From Paulownia fortunei (lineage: Eukaryota > Streptophyta > Magnoliopsida > Lamiales > Paulowniaceae): a stretch of DNA of 64,000 nt. Location: contig CM033119.1 of assembly GCA_019321725.1 (NCBI GenBank), positions 16,132,694 to 16,196,693 on the forward strand, read 5' to 3'. Positions 1 to 11,962 of the stretch are shown piece after piece; within the stretch, counting starts at the first letter, position 1; each line of letters starts with the position of its first letter. The notes beneath the pieces are model-generated. The model was given only the letters and a program-made list of their open reading frames with translations. It did no database searches and had not been told where the DNA came from. A program made the translations under genes and the position numbers.

Positions 1-1299
1 AATCCAAACACAACTTGATTGAATTATGTTTTTCTTAAACACTTTTATGACTGCTTTTTGATGAGAAAAATAAAATGTACAGCTACAATAACACAACTTA
101 ATTTGGAATTTTGATCATTCTGATGTGCCAAATTTTAGCAACTAGGGCAAATTAGTAATTTTTACTAAAAAAAATGTAAAACGGGCAGAAAGGGCAAAAT
201 AGGAAGAGAAACACGACTTATTACCACAACATTCCTAGCTCCACGTGAAACACACATATGTGAAATGTTAGAAAAATAATCAATAAAAGAAACTTTAAAA
301 CTTATATGAATTTGATGTACATTTGAGGTCCTAAAAATTATAATTGTCTCACCTACGAATATGCTAACCGTTCGGCTGAAAATTTTCTTTCAATTTTCTA
401 GAAAAATCGAATTATTACAACTTTTTAAAAAATAATTTTGAAAAAAAATAACAAAATATATTATTTACATATTTTCTTATATACATGTGCACGTGCCAAG
501 TGCTTTTTATTATGTATAAATATATATAAATTTCATTTCCTCAACTTTTCCTTCCAAGTTCTAATTTAAATTCCAAGTGTTATATATCTTTATAAAGAGT
601 ATTAAATTTTTCATTTTATCTATGTGGTAAAAGCGAATATGTTTTTGCAATATAGCAAGCCACTTCCATTTATACCCATGTAAAATAATATTTTTTTCAC
701 ATAATTTTATTATGTTTATGTATAATAGAAAGTGTCTTTTGAATTGATCTTTCTAACTAACAAAAAGTCAAAATTCAAATGAAATCCAAGGTGACGTAAT
801 TAAACCAAGATTTCATGTGTTTCCGCAAGCATAAACATATAGTTTTCTAATTAGTGCACCAAATATTTAAGCACATTTATGACCTTGTGCTCCATGCTAG
901 AGTATTAAATAATTATAAAAGTAATTTCTAACTTTTATTAAAAGTTGCATCATTTTTTTTTTTTTTGTGTGACCCAAGTAACCCTAAATTAGTCCTGAAA
1001 AAGACCGATCTTTCCTTGGTTCGCCCTTCAGATAAATACAATAAACGATCAATTTGCACTCGAGTAATAGACACACAATTCTCCTACTTTCAAGATGAAA
1101 TTAAACCCTTCCTTAGCTATGGAGATACCAAAATTTACTTCATTAGTAGTTTACAACTAATCATTTTTTTTGTTCAAAACATGAAAAAATTATTTTTTAT
1201 GTTACTCTAATCACTTGTCATAGTTTGTTGTTACCCTTCAATCTTTTAACTAGTGATAGTATTTGAAAAATATAAGGTTTTCGTAATTCTTTTACAAGA
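1..1299. other. AT-rich intergenic spacer
   Basis: No gene is supported here. The stretch is AT-rich with homopolymer runs, and every reading frame breaks within short distances. An 81-codon open frame at 965-1210 has no recognisable domain and lies beside a copia scrap, so I do not call it a gene. Confidence 0.6.
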
Positions 1300-1545
1300 A
1301 TTTTTTTAATCCCATTCCTTTTATGGTATGAACGACCATGTCTCTTGTGAGCCCTTTTATTAATGAATCAACTAAATTTTTCTGTGATCTAATGAAAATT
1401 ATAGCAATATAGTCCTATATGATTAATCCTCCTACATATGCATATCTTAAACCAATTTGTCTAACTTTTCAGACATTAATCCAATTTCTACCATCTTTTT
1501 AAGTCTTATTGTAAGTTGCTTTACTAGGTGGTATCTACAAGTTCA
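1300..1545 (-). pseudogene. Ty1/copia pol 3'-end remnant (RNase H tail)
   Basis: Read on the minus strand, 1300-1375 encodes a peptide containing LVDSLIKGLTRDMV followed by GMGLK. This closely matches the end of copia polyproteins, where the usual wording is 'NLADPLTKGLTRDMV..GMGLKP' just after RNase H. Further upstream on that strand (about 1484-1541) a peptide with RYHLVKQL resembles the 'RHIRLRHK.VRQLI' part of the same RNase H region. Stops and frame changes separate the two pieces. No LTR, integrase or reverse transcriptase was seen nearby, so this is an isolated scrap. The peptide differs from the tail of the copia copy at 28.4-28.5 kb, so it comes from another lineage. Confidence 0.6.
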
Positions 1546-4500
1546 AATTTTGTAATCATAGATTACAACAATAGGTAACATATCAAAAAGTGAGCATATT
1601 TGTTATTGGTATTTCAGTTTTTAATTATTTTTTCCCTATCTTTATAACCTTTATTTTCATTACTGGTGCAACTTTTTTAATTAAATTTTCTTCAAGTGGG
1701 ATTTTAAGGCACTTCATCATAAACACACACAAAATCTAAACAATATCCAAATTAAATAAAATTGGAAAATTAAATTATTAAGTATTTATATGATCAAATT
1801 AAACTTTCTCACGCGTAAGCAACACAAATTTCACGACACATATAATCCATTTATTTGTATTTCTTGAAAACTCATGTTTAATAATTTGCCTCTAAAACAA
1901 AAGGAAATAACAATAACATCAATATTGATCGCTAAAGTGACTATTAATCAATTTTTTTTTTCTAATAACAAATTCATATAATATATATACAATGCATAGC
2001 CCATGGGTTTTACTATAACCATCTCCAAGGTTTCAAATTATAAGATACTAAAGAAAATTTCCATAAACCCATAAAGTTTCAAATTGTGTGAACTTAAAAA
2101 TTAAGTAGATTCTTATTTATTGCTTTTATAGAACTCACCTGTAATTTTTTAAGTTTTTTATCTTAATAAATTGAGTAAGAGTTTATGTTTGTTACTTCCA
2201 TCTAGATACAAACGACTTTTGTCAAAAAAAAAAAAATAGAAAAAAACTAAAAAAAAAAGATTAATAACATGACCTCAATGTCTAATCCAATTAAGTCTAA
2301 TGCATATATACATTGTATGTGCAAATTGTGATACGACGCTTAGATTTGTGCGCGTTAAAGTTAAAATCGAGTATTGATTTGAGATACACCTACTATAGTA
2401 GATGTTACACTCGGTGAATGTATACCGAATATAACATTTATCATTTATTTACACATATTTTCATGGACGTGTGTGTTTGCATATAAATAAACAATAAATG
2501 CAAAATCAATGCACAATACTAGGTATAGCAACTAATCGAATCGATTTGAGTTAATTCAACTTAGTATCAATCTTAGTAGTGTAAATTATTATATTTTGTA
2601 CCATTATTTTCAGTTTTTGAAACAGACAGAGGACATATCAATAATAGAACTATAAGTCAAGCTAAATGTGGATTTATAGTGTCATACAGTGAAACCCAAT
2701 TCATTTGATTTGAGTGACAACCATAATTCCTTCTATAGATTAAGGTAGTTAGGTGCATGAACCTTATTTCATTGTAAGTAATTAATTACTAATACTTTCT
2801 AGTGAACGAGGTATTGCTCAAACTGGCTAATATAAAAATCTCAAAATTTTATAATTAAAATATTTAAAATTTAAATCTCATTAACATATAGGTATTAAAA
2901 ATAGTTTCTTCTTCTTCTTATTGTTATATATATATATATGTTTTAATTTACGACCATTAACTATATTAATGATTTTTTAATATATTAATAGATTAAATGA
3001 TACAATTTATCGTTTTCTCATAAAAACACGTAATTCCTAAAGAAAGAAACCATGGAAGATTTTGAGTGTTTTCACTGTTTTTGGGACTATATTAAAGAGG
3101 ATAAAAGTCAGAGCATTAATCATTCTATCAGTATAATAGATGGTATAAGGCAAATTACAGAATCAAGCATTCACAACCCTATTTATATTACTGGATTTAG
3201 TAAACCCTAATTGAAATAAAATAAACTTTTCAGAAGACCAATATAATAAGTTAATAAAAAAGAAGACTCAATTAAAAGCGCTTTGAATTTAAAGTTGCAA
3301 AATAGTCTTTTAATAAATCGGCAAACACTTTTATTTTAACCCAAATATTTTGGTGTCGCGTAAATAAATAAATAAAATAAATAAACGAGAATATAAATAG
3401 AAATAGATATGTATAATTCGTGTATTAATTATCCTTTTCAAGACTTTTGAGGTCTGTGGATGGGTGGAGGGCGGCGCTATATTCCACCGTGGGCGAAAAA
3501 TACAGGATGACTCTGGTTATGGGGTATGTATATCTTCGTGATAATTATCCACATTTTAAGCAGTTTGAACATTTGATTTATTGTCAATTAAACCTTGCGA
3601 TCTATTCAACCACCCTAATTGAATTGACTATAATTATTGTTTACTCATTTCTAATTTATCATTTTTGTGTAATTAAACGTGGCGCCAGCTCCCTAATTTC
3701 CATAAGTTTGGTTTGTTGGATTTTTTTTTCTCTTTTTAATTTTTTTTAACAATAAAAAACGATCACTATACGTATTACATCATAATAACACAAGAAATGG
3801 CGACTTGAAATTCCAATGGACGAGTTTTCTTTTTCTTTGGATACTTACGTATCACTAATTGAGACGTTGTTAGTTAAAATTCGTATTATATATATATATA
3901 ATATTTATAAATAATTAAAAAATATTTAAAATATATATTTTGATCTGTCGCGTAATTGCTTCTGTACTTTTGAGATAAAATGTTTAGTAGACATTATATT
4001 TATTCATATAATATTTGATGAATAATATTTTATTTTAATAAATATTTATAATATATAAATATAATTTAAAAAATATTCAAAAGTTACTTGTAAGTATTAT
4101 ATATAAATAAAAAATAATAACTGTAATTATATATGAATATATTAATTATTAATAAATAGTTATTTTTAAGTATGCCATATTTATAAATTAAATAATATAA
4201 ATTAGTAAAAAAAATTTATATAATTTAAAAAATATACACAATTTATATAAAAATAATATTAAAATAATTCATATTTTTGCTCCTAAAAAATTGTTTTACA
4301 TTCATGTTTTATCCTTACATTTACAAATTTTTATTTATTTGCCATCAGAAAAAAAATAAAAAATTATGATTTGTTGATGCTTTATGAAAATGGGTAGGAC
4401 TTATCCAAGAAACAAATTTTAATTATTAGAATTTGCAAAAATAGAACTGATCTTAAAATTTATGTTGTTCCAGTCAATGTCAAGAAAATATTATGCCATC

Positions 4501-4700
4501 GAAAATTCAACCTTATAACTTGTCTGTCACTCCAAAACCGTGTCGTGAAATATTTTTTCAAAGAAACCTAACCAGAGACCAATAGCAAATAGAGCAGGTG
4601 TTTTGGATTGAACGTGTCACGTCGTGTTTAGGGTTTAATTAAACCAGAAATAATTAATAAATACTCTTATTTCGATTTTAGACTTGGGACCAATTCAAAT
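1546..4700. other. AT-rich intergenic spacer
   Basis: No coding region is supported. The sequence contains many A/T runs and short TA repeats (for example near 2925-2940 and 3890-3902). A short GC-richer patch near 3450-3510 lies in a 100-codon open frame (3447-3749) that matches nothing I recognise. It may be chance. Confidence 0.55.
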
Positions 4701-4815
4701 CAAATCTAATCAAATATAAGGGCAAGATATTAAATTAAATCAAATCTAAATCAAATATAAGGGCAAATATTAAATTAAATCAAATCGAATTAAATAAAAG
4801 GGAAAATATTAAATT
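4701..4815. repeat. 40-bp tandem repeat, about three copies
   Basis: Three consecutive units begin at about 4701, 4741 and 4781. Each starts with CAAATC and continues through a TATAAGGGCAA-like and ATATTAAATTA segment. Copy 3 is the most diverged. The array lies 200-300 bp upstream of the TATA box of the ZCF37-like gene, so it sits in its upstream region. A regulatory role is not shown. Confidence 0.85.
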
Positions 4816-5017
4816 ACTAGAAAGCCCTCGAAGCACGTTCAAAGATGGCGTTAATATTCATTAACCCCTCCTTAAAAAGTCAAACCCCATAAATCCACAA
4901 ATATTCAAGAAAATGGAAGCTTCCATGGAATTATAGAATTACATTTCTTTGACCGCTGCTACCTCTTGATCAAGTCTTCCAAATGGGCTCCCCCTCTCAC
5001 TCTCTCTCTCTCTGTCT

Positions 5018-5032
5018 CTATATATATATATA
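5018..5032 (+). promoter_or_regulatory. TATA box of the ZCF37-like gene
   Basis: A CT-rich tract (about 4992-5017) runs into CTATATATATATATAG-like sequence. This sits about 90-100 bp upstream of the ATG at 5122, which would allow transcription to start near 5055 and give a short leader. CT-rich initiator regions beside a TATA box are common in plant promoters. The assignment rests on position and composition only. Confidence 0.6.
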
Positions 5033-5121
5033 GATTTCTGATTTGTGGCTCTCACTTTCTTTGATTCAATCTATTTGCAAGAAAAAAAACAATCATCCCA
5101 AAAAAAACCAAGAAATTTCAA

Positions 5122-5919
5122 ATGTTCATTTGTGGGAGTGGAAGCTTTAGCCATCAGGATGAAGACGAAAACGAATCGTACAACAGTCCATGCACCACGC
5201 CGAAGAGATCCAAAAGGAGCACCAGTTTCTGCAAGATCATAGGCAGAGACAGCAGCAACAAGAACCCTTATGCCGACAGAGGCCTAGACAAATTCTACGC
5301 CCTTCTAGCAGATCTAGACGACAAGAAGCAGAAGATCTACACTCAGATGGGGGCAGAGGACATCTCCTTCGTCCGATTCGTCTACACCAATGACTCCAAC
5401 CACGTCAAGCCCATCGTCGTGAAGGTCAAGGAGAAGAAGCAAGATAAAAGCAGCACGAATTTGATCAAACAGTCTATTACAACGACTACTAATCAAGGCG
5501 ACGCAGCGGACAAGACTATTAGTACTGCCCCGACCGCACAGAGCCCAGCAGAGGTCCCCAAAGAGGAATTGAACGAGAAAACTCGAAAGAAGAGGAGGTG
5601 TCTCAGATGCAATGGAAGCTTCAGGCTGGAAACCTTGAGACAACCTTATTACTACTTCCCGGTGATCGTCGTGTTGATATTGGTGTTTCTAGCGATACAC
5701 GGACGGTCTTTTGCGATTCTGTGCACGTCCATCGGGTGGTATATGGTGCCTACGATAGTTGGAGGGAGCTCATCATCATCATCATCATCTTCTTCTTCTT
5801 CTTCCAATGAGAGGAAACCAAAGAGAAAGAAGGAGTATGTGAGGAAGCAAAGTGAGAAGAAGATTGTGCATAGTGAGGGACCATCTTCTCCAAAAAGTGT
5901 CATAAATGGGCTCACATAG
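5122..5919 (+). CDS. ZCF37-like: ZCF37-like protein, single exon, 265 residues
   Basis: The product is a plant protein of unknown biochemical function, recognised from its similarity to Arabidopsis ZCF37. The N-terminus begins MFICGSGSFSHQDED, which is typical of that family. A conserved block at residues 51-110 (NPYADRGLDKF, DLDDKKQKIYTQMG, DISFVRFVY) is followed by a lysine-rich stretch (PIVVKVKEKK). A basic, cysteine-containing segment (KKRRCLRCNGSF, about 157-168) precedes a hydrophobic stretch at about 178-192 and a second at 196-215. A run of 13 serines (216-228) and a lysine-rich tail end the protein. The hydrophobic part could anchor it to a membrane, but this is inferred from composition. 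The ATG at 5122 is chosen because it starts the family-like N-terminus, and an overlapping frame from 5045 does not. The frame is open with no intron, and codon use and GC content are much more gene-like than the surroundings. The stop is TAG at 5917-5919. Confidence 0.88.
   Translation: MFICGSGSFSHQDEDENESYNSPCTTPKRSKRSTSFCKIIGRDSSNKNPYADRGLDKFYALLADLDDKKQKIYTQMGAEDISFVRFVYTNDSNHVKPIVVKVKEKKQDKSSTNLIKQSITTTTNQGDAADKTISTAPTAQSPAEVPKEELNEKTRKKRRCLRCNGSFRLETLRQPYYYFPVIVVLILVFLAIHGRSFAILCTSIGWYMVPTIVGGSSSSSSSSSSSSSNERKPKRKKEYVRKQSEKKIVHSEGPSSPKSVINGLT
5767..5805 (+). repeat. In-frame serine microsatellite (TCA/TCT)n
   Basis: One AGC codon is followed by runs of TCA and then TCT, encoding 13 consecutive serines at residues 216-228 of the ZCF37-like protein. 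Because the unit is a codon, length changes would alter serine number without shifting the frame. Confidence 0.9.
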
Positions 5920-8399
5920 AAGAAGCTGGTGAAGATTGATTGATGCTGATCTCAACAGTTTTTGATCTTTGGCCTTGTGCAGCATTCTTTTTCCACTTTG
6001 TTTTTTTTTTTTCTTAGTTTAATATCGACCCGAAGAATGGATCTTGTCTTGGGTGTAAATAGTTTTTTTCAAGAAAACATGTTAGGGGATGGGATTAGAA
6101 ATAGTCCATGTTCGACATGTTCCATGATGTACATTATTGTAATCTGATGTTCGTGTCTGCATAGCGGCAAATATGACACCAACGGTGTGATAGAAGATCC
6201 ATTCCTTTTCGCCAAACGAGGTTGTCGAAGGCACTCCTTGTGTTCGGACTTCAACAACCTTGAATTGTATTTTTGTAGTTCAAATAGTTGAAGGAAATGT
6301 AATCTTTTTGGTGTGTTATGTAACATTTTGACTCTATGCCTTGGCTATGATTTTCTTTTTTTCCTTCTGTTTTTTCAATATTTGTGGCATCATTAATCTC
6401 TATTTGGTGCTAGAAGTGTGTATTATGCTACCTAAAGGTCAAAATGACCTATATATATATATATTATCAATCAATATTTGAAATTAAATCAATATTAAAC
6501 AATTGAGTCCCCACCATAATTATTAAAATCGTTTTGCCCCCTATTCTGTGATTGAATGAATTGATTATTGTGGCGGCTGATTAGTTATTAGGTAGAGTAA
6601 TTAACAAGTTAGTTACGGTTAGTGGTTCGTTTTGTTTTTTTTTTTTTTCCCCGTTATAGGACTGCCAAAGAGACGTATTCATTGTGGACAACACTTGCTT
6701 TATTCTGAGTTATAGGTGAAGGTCATGCCATGTAAACATATAATGTATGTTTCGGAATTGACATGATATGATGCGTAGTTACTTAAATAGGATGAGAAAT
6801 TAAAATTTAATACGTATAAATATATTATAAATTTTTATTAAAAATTATAGTTAATAAATAGGTCAAATTTTTTTTAAAACATATAATATATGGATTTGTA
6901 AATATACAAGTAAAATACGAGTTTAAAAAAATTATTTGGGAGTAAAAATACAATTTAATTTGGTTTTATATATATATATATATTTGCTAATATTTATTCT
7001 TAAATTACACAAAAATTATTTTACATGTATAAATATATTATTTTTAATTATTATGACAGAACTATTATTGGAATTTTAAACTTTTTTATTTATGTGTTAT
7101 TTAGTTAACACTTGTAAATATTTCTTATATAATTTTTAGATTTTAACTAAATATTTTAGATATTTATTATTGTTAAGTGTTATTTGTCATGACTAGTAGA
7201 ATAAATATAATATATGCACTAAATGTTTTATTTCAAAAATATAAGCATGATTTTATGAGTTTGGAATAATTATGAAAATTAAAGTATTTTTTAATTATTT
7301 GTAAGTAAAGTACGAATATTCTAATAATACTACATTTATAAGAAACAAAGGTATGGTTTTTATTGTTTGATGAAAAAACACCTAATATAAATAAAAACTT
7401 TCCTCAGTTCTGGATCGAAATTCCTTTTCTTAAGGCTCAAGACTTGATCCATTGGTTTGATTTACCATAGTTTTTGTTCATTATGAAGTTATTGATCATG
7501 AGACGAGTAAATCACATTTGTTTATTTAAAATGAAGTCAACTGTATTGCTCAGAAACTAGTTGGCAAGTAGACAAAATTTATGAAGGAATTCTACGGTGG
7601 ATAAGGGTTTTTTATATGTTACATTTTATGGCTAAATATATTGGGTGTGAATAATTAAAATTTATTTTATTTTATAAAAAATAAAATATTTATCAATTAT
7701 TCAAACATCTAATGGATAATTCACCGAAAATAGTATATATCACATTGGTGGAAAAGGGAATGCATGATATGTTGATTTATAGGGTATAAATGGGACATAA
7801 ATTTTGACAAATAAAGAAGAATTGAGGGAAATTAACATTAAGTTTCTCATTGAATTACTTCCATGATTATAGCACTATAAAATACATGAAAATCACTTGT
7901 TTATTCTATGGGCAATATTTAAAGACACGTACAGAATTGTCTCAGGAAGATGGTTTTTTAATATGAAAACTTATACGATGAAAGTATAAATTAAGGGCTA
8001 GTGTAAAAAAGAAAAATATACAGGAAGTCTGAAAATGTATATTTAATTGCGTTTATTAAATTGAAATAAGGGTAATGATGTATCTGTTTTGAATTTCAAT
8101 TTATTTGAATTAGAAACATGGTAATAAATAATATGTGTATATGAATCAACATAAGGATCAAATTTGGAAAAAAAAATGACGCGTTCCTCAAGCACAAACC
8201 AAGAAATCCTCCTCCATTCTTGCACCTAAAAATGTTGGGATTTTGCCCAATAAATAACGATCGGATACTTAAATTTGGTTATGGAGAAAGATAATACAAC
8301 ATATGTAAGTTGTTGAAAAATGAGAACATACCTTAAACCTAGAGAAAAAATCTTGATATATCTTTGGGTTAATTTCAGTTTAATTTTTTATTCTTGTTG
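5920..8399. other. 3' flank of the ZCF37-like gene, then AT-rich spacer
   Basis: The first few hundred bases have mixed composition and probably include the 3' UTR. I see no clear AATAAA signal to fix its end. From about 6400 on the sequence is AT-rich with TA repeats (6449-6464, 6966-6983). No coding region is supported. Confidence 0.55.
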
Positions 8400-9515
8400 A
8401 GTATCATTTCACATTTTACGTATATACTTTTAATTATTTCACTTTAACATCTTATATTTTTATTTTTATTTTTTTATTTTCTTATACTCTTAAAAAATAA
8501 CAAAATTGCTCTTACTTATTTTTTTAGTGAAATTACTTTAAATTATTTTAATATTAATATATATTTGTATTTATGTTCTAATATTTTTTTCAATTTGATT
8601 AATTGATTCTTAATATTAAATTTATTTAAAATTTTATCGTACTTGAATTTTAATATTTTTTTTACATTAACATAGTTTCTATTAAATTGTTATATAGTAG
8701 GTTATTTCTTTGTTAGCTAATACACTTTACTTATAAAATTCCTATTAGTTTTAAATCTAAAAGATATATAATATATTTCTAAATGATATTTTAATAAATA
8801 TGTAAAATATGAGTAATTATATTTTTATTATTAAAGTTATAATCATAAGTTCAAGGAAACTATATTAAATTCAAAAATAATCATCATAATCAAATGTAGT
8901 AGTAAAATAAAATACTAAAATGAATATATACTTTTTTAAATATAATATAGTATCTATTAAATTATGATAATTTGACTATGTATAATTTATTAATAGTAAA
9001 TTATTAAACTAAAAATGACTTTTTTTATATTTAATATTGTTTCTATGAAATTTTGATAATTTCAATAATAATGAGAAATTTATTACTAATATTTTATGTA
9101 ACAAAATATTTTTAAGAAATATGTTTTGTATATATATTATATTTATGATGAGTAGAAAATTTATAAGTAAAATGTATTAACTAATAAAAAAATATCCCAT
9201 GATATAGAAATTCAATAGGAATTATGCTCATTAAAAAAAAGTCACTAAAATTTAAGGACAATAAAATTTTAAATGAATTTGATATTAAGTATTAATTAAT
9301 TAAATTAAAAATTTATTAGAATATAAATAAAAGTCTATTAATTTTACATATTTTAAAGTAATTTTACTATAAATAATAGGTAAAAATAATTTGGTTATTT
9401 TTAAAAGTATAAAATGAGGCAACGAGAGTATAAGTGAGTAAAGTGAAATAGAATAAAAGTATAAAAAAAAATAAAATAAAATAATTAAAAATACAAAATC
9501 TTTTGAACTTTGTTT
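8400..9515. repeat. AT-rich element with long imperfect inverted repeats
   Basis: The segment 8484-8741 is the approximate reverse complement of 9155-9410, with recognisable pairing over most of its length. For example TTGTTAGCTAATACACTTTA near 8710 pairs with a TAAAATGTATTAACTAA-type segment near 9168. Similarity probably extends outward to about 8415/9500 and inward toward 8830/9060. The centre also holds a diverged direct repeat (about 8930-9000 and 9018-9090). No protein is encoded. The shape fits a non-autonomous foldback or long-TIR DNA element. I could not fix exact ends or a target duplication. Confidence 0.6.
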
Positions 9516-9765
9516 TCTTCTAAAGCTCTCAAACGTCCTTATTTGATCATACAAAATACCCTAGTGAGGCTCGGATTGCACACCTGGGCCTGAGACTTTT
9601 AACAAGACTACTTTCGGCCGATGAGCCAGAACTGTCTCGACCCAATGAACTTGAACCACTTGGGCTCAGTTCGGCCCATTGAATTGTCAATTGGGTCAAA
9701 CAACATTAGAGTAAGGCCTGGTCCTAGAAAGAGAAATTCCTTGGTCTGCTGCTCAAATCTGCCTA

Positions 9766-9768
<3 letters not shown>

Positions 9769-9825
<57 letters not shown>

Positions 9826-9861
9826 TATTATTATTATTATTGTTGTTGTTGTTGTTGTTGT

Positions 9862-9898
<37 letters not shown>

Positions 9899-9910
9899 AT
9901 TACTTTTATT
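9769..9910. repeat. Compound microsatellite (ATT)n then (GTT)n
   Basis: About 70 bp of ATT repeats pass directly into about 60 bp of GTT repeats, with single interruptions. An open frame of 107 codons covers it but encodes only runs of Ile, Leu and Val, so it is an artefact of the repeat. The 200 bp before it (9555-9768) is a GC-richer patch without a recognisable gene. Confidence 0.95.
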
Positions 9911-10763
9911 ATTGTTGTTAGTATTATTATTTTTAGTAAAGTAACAATAATATGAATAATATATTTATATAAATAAATGGATCGGGTATTATCAAATATA
10001 GCGGTTTGTTTATTTAGTATTACAAATTAAATTCGTCTACCAGTCTTCTTTTGATTAAATCATGAATATATATTTCTCGTTAATGATGAATAATAAAAAA
10101 AATATTGGGAGAACAATAAGAGATATATGTTTCTAGACGAGAAAAAATCTCAATCCAATTAGAATAGTCATTTTCACTTAAATTATGGAGATACATGCAA
10201 CTCAAATATAAATGTTGATTGGGTTAAGGGTTCTAAAGTCGATTTAATTTTCAACAATTATTATTATTATTATTATTAGGATTGTTAAAAATCATTTTTA
10301 TTGTCATTGTTATCCAAACATGCCTTGTTGTGATTTCATTTTTTTGGTTGAGGGCAGCCTACTATTTTCATTATTTTCTTTCCACCTTTCAAATATTTTA
10401 TTCTTCTAGAATGAAGATGTAATAGGGTGTTTATGTGATACAGTTGTAACAGTCAATTAAATAAATAACTAAAAGATTGTGTAATTACAAAAATAGCAAG
10501 TGTGTTCCAAAATTATACTGAACGGATCCCATGATAAAAATAGATACTATTATTATTAATCTATAAATTAAATCAATTTATTCAATCCTTGATATTCTAA
10601 AATCTCATTTGAAATTAGTATTTTTATAATTTTTTTGAACTTAGCCTAAGCTTGATTCAATAAAGCTAATAAAAATAAGTTAGCTAGTTTACAAAAATTT
10701 TATGAAAAATCAATAAATAAAAACCAGCAGTAATACTTTTTTTTTATTTTGTTTTTATCATTC

Positions 10764-10794
<31 letters not shown>

Positions 10795-11643
10795 TTGTAG
10801 TAGTAGTAGTGCAGATTGAAGCTACATGACCATATGATTAGAACATTTTAATTTACTTCGTAAAATTTACAAAATTGCTTATAAAAACACTTGTCTTTTG
10901 TAGAAAACTTTGAACTTGCGGACAATTCTTATTTAATTTTGACTCATGATCTTGAAGTTTGTTCTTGAATCGAATATGTAATCTGCTCTTACGAAGGAAA
11001 CCTAGAAACAAACTAAAAATCAAATATTTATTCTGCAATCAATGCCTTGAAGATTTGATGCCTTGAAAAAAGATGTAGCACCTTTGTAATTGTAACATTT
11101 CGTCAAGCAAAAGAATTTGTTGAACTTGGAAGACTTTGCAGTCGGCTCAAAGGCTTGAAGACAAAAAGTACGGGATTAGTCATTTAATTAATAATTTATC
11201 ATCAACATGGTGTTCCAATAATTAAAGTGACTTGCATTCATTATGAGATTTTTAATTTAAATTTTATTGAAAACGTAGAACTGTCTCTTATTAGATAGTG
11301 TACTAGTGGGATCGAATGACTATTCTTGATTCATTAATGTGTTGGTGGGGTGGGGTGATCAAAATGGCCAATTCTATGGCGAACGAAACATTACTTGGCG
11401 GCTAGATTTCTTTTAATTGGGGTAGCCATATTAAATTTTTACTTGACCTAACTTTTTTCTTATCAATAGAAAAAAAATAAAAATAAAAAAATATCAGGCT
11501 TTAAGACCATGTCCGGAAAAAATCCATGGAACTTGAAAGAGTTGTAGAGAGTACATTGATACTTGGGTGATTTCTCCTTCTCCAAGTTGTGTAATTTGGA
11601 AGACTTGGGGATAACTCTTTTAAGATTTTGATGTCTTCAGGTT
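9911..11643. other. Intergenic spacer
   Basis: No gene is supported. It includes a short TTA repeat near 10256-10278 and the ATT repeat listed separately. Open frames are short and show no domain. Confidence 0.55.
10764..10797. repeat. ATT microsatellite
   Basis: About eleven uninterrupted ATT units are followed by TTGTAGTAGTAGTAG. Confidence 0.9.
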
Positions 11644-11662
11644 TTGTGTGTGTGTGTGTGTG

Positions 11663-11694
<32 letters not shown>
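11644..11694. repeat. Compound (TG)n(TA)n microsatellite
   Basis: About 24 bp of TG repeats, CA, then about 24 bp of TA repeats directly abut the outer end of the palindrome beginning at 11695. The same TG and TA blocks recur inside that palindrome. Confidence 0.92.
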
Positions 11695-11695
<1 letters not shown>

Positions 11696-11962
11696 CAAAG
11701 ATGTTCAAGTGGTGTATGACTTTCCCTTCTCAAAGGGATCATGTATTCCATACATATATATATATAAATATATGTATGTGTGTGTGTGTGTGTGTGCATA
11801 CCATGATCCCTTCTCAAAGGGATCATGGTATTCCATACATATATGCACACACACACACACACACATACATATATTTATATATATATATATGTATGGAATA
11901 CCATGATCCCTTTATATAGATTTTTGAGAAGGGAAAGCGATACACCACTTGAACATCTTTGA
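11695..11962. repeat. 268-bp near-perfect palindrome containing mirrored microsatellites
   Basis: The outer 23 bases at 11695-11717 (TCAAAGATGTTCAAGTGGTG...) are exactly complementary to 11940-11962. Inside, TTTCCCTTCTCAAA, GGGATCAT..ATTCCATAC, a TA block and a TG block on the left meet the reverse order on the right (CA block, TA block, GTATGGAATACCATGATCCC). An inner 28-bp palindrome at 11801-11828 (CCATGATCCC, 8-nt loop, GGGATCATGG) lies near the centre. The arms differ by small insertions. A transcript would fold into a long hairpin. No protein is encoded. It could be a foldback element, a recent inverted duplication or a source of small RNAs. Confidence 0.9.

Noticed and set aside
3447..3749. 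100-codon open frame with a hydrophobic end
   Set aside because: It has no recognisable motif, lies in AT-rich spacer, and the hydrophobic end is from T-rich sequence.
5314..5985. Minus-strand open frames opposite the ZCF37-like gene
   Set aside because: They are mirror frames of a real gene, including poly-Glu/Asp from the serine microsatellite.
9621..9944. 107-codon open frame
   Set aside because: It is mostly Ile, Leu and Val from the ATT/GTT microsatellite and has no domain.
11501..11919. Overlapping open frames of 65-92 codons around 11.5-11.9 kb
   Set aside because: They are made of repeated Tyr-Ile and Cys-Val from TA/TG repeats in the palindrome and change strand freely.
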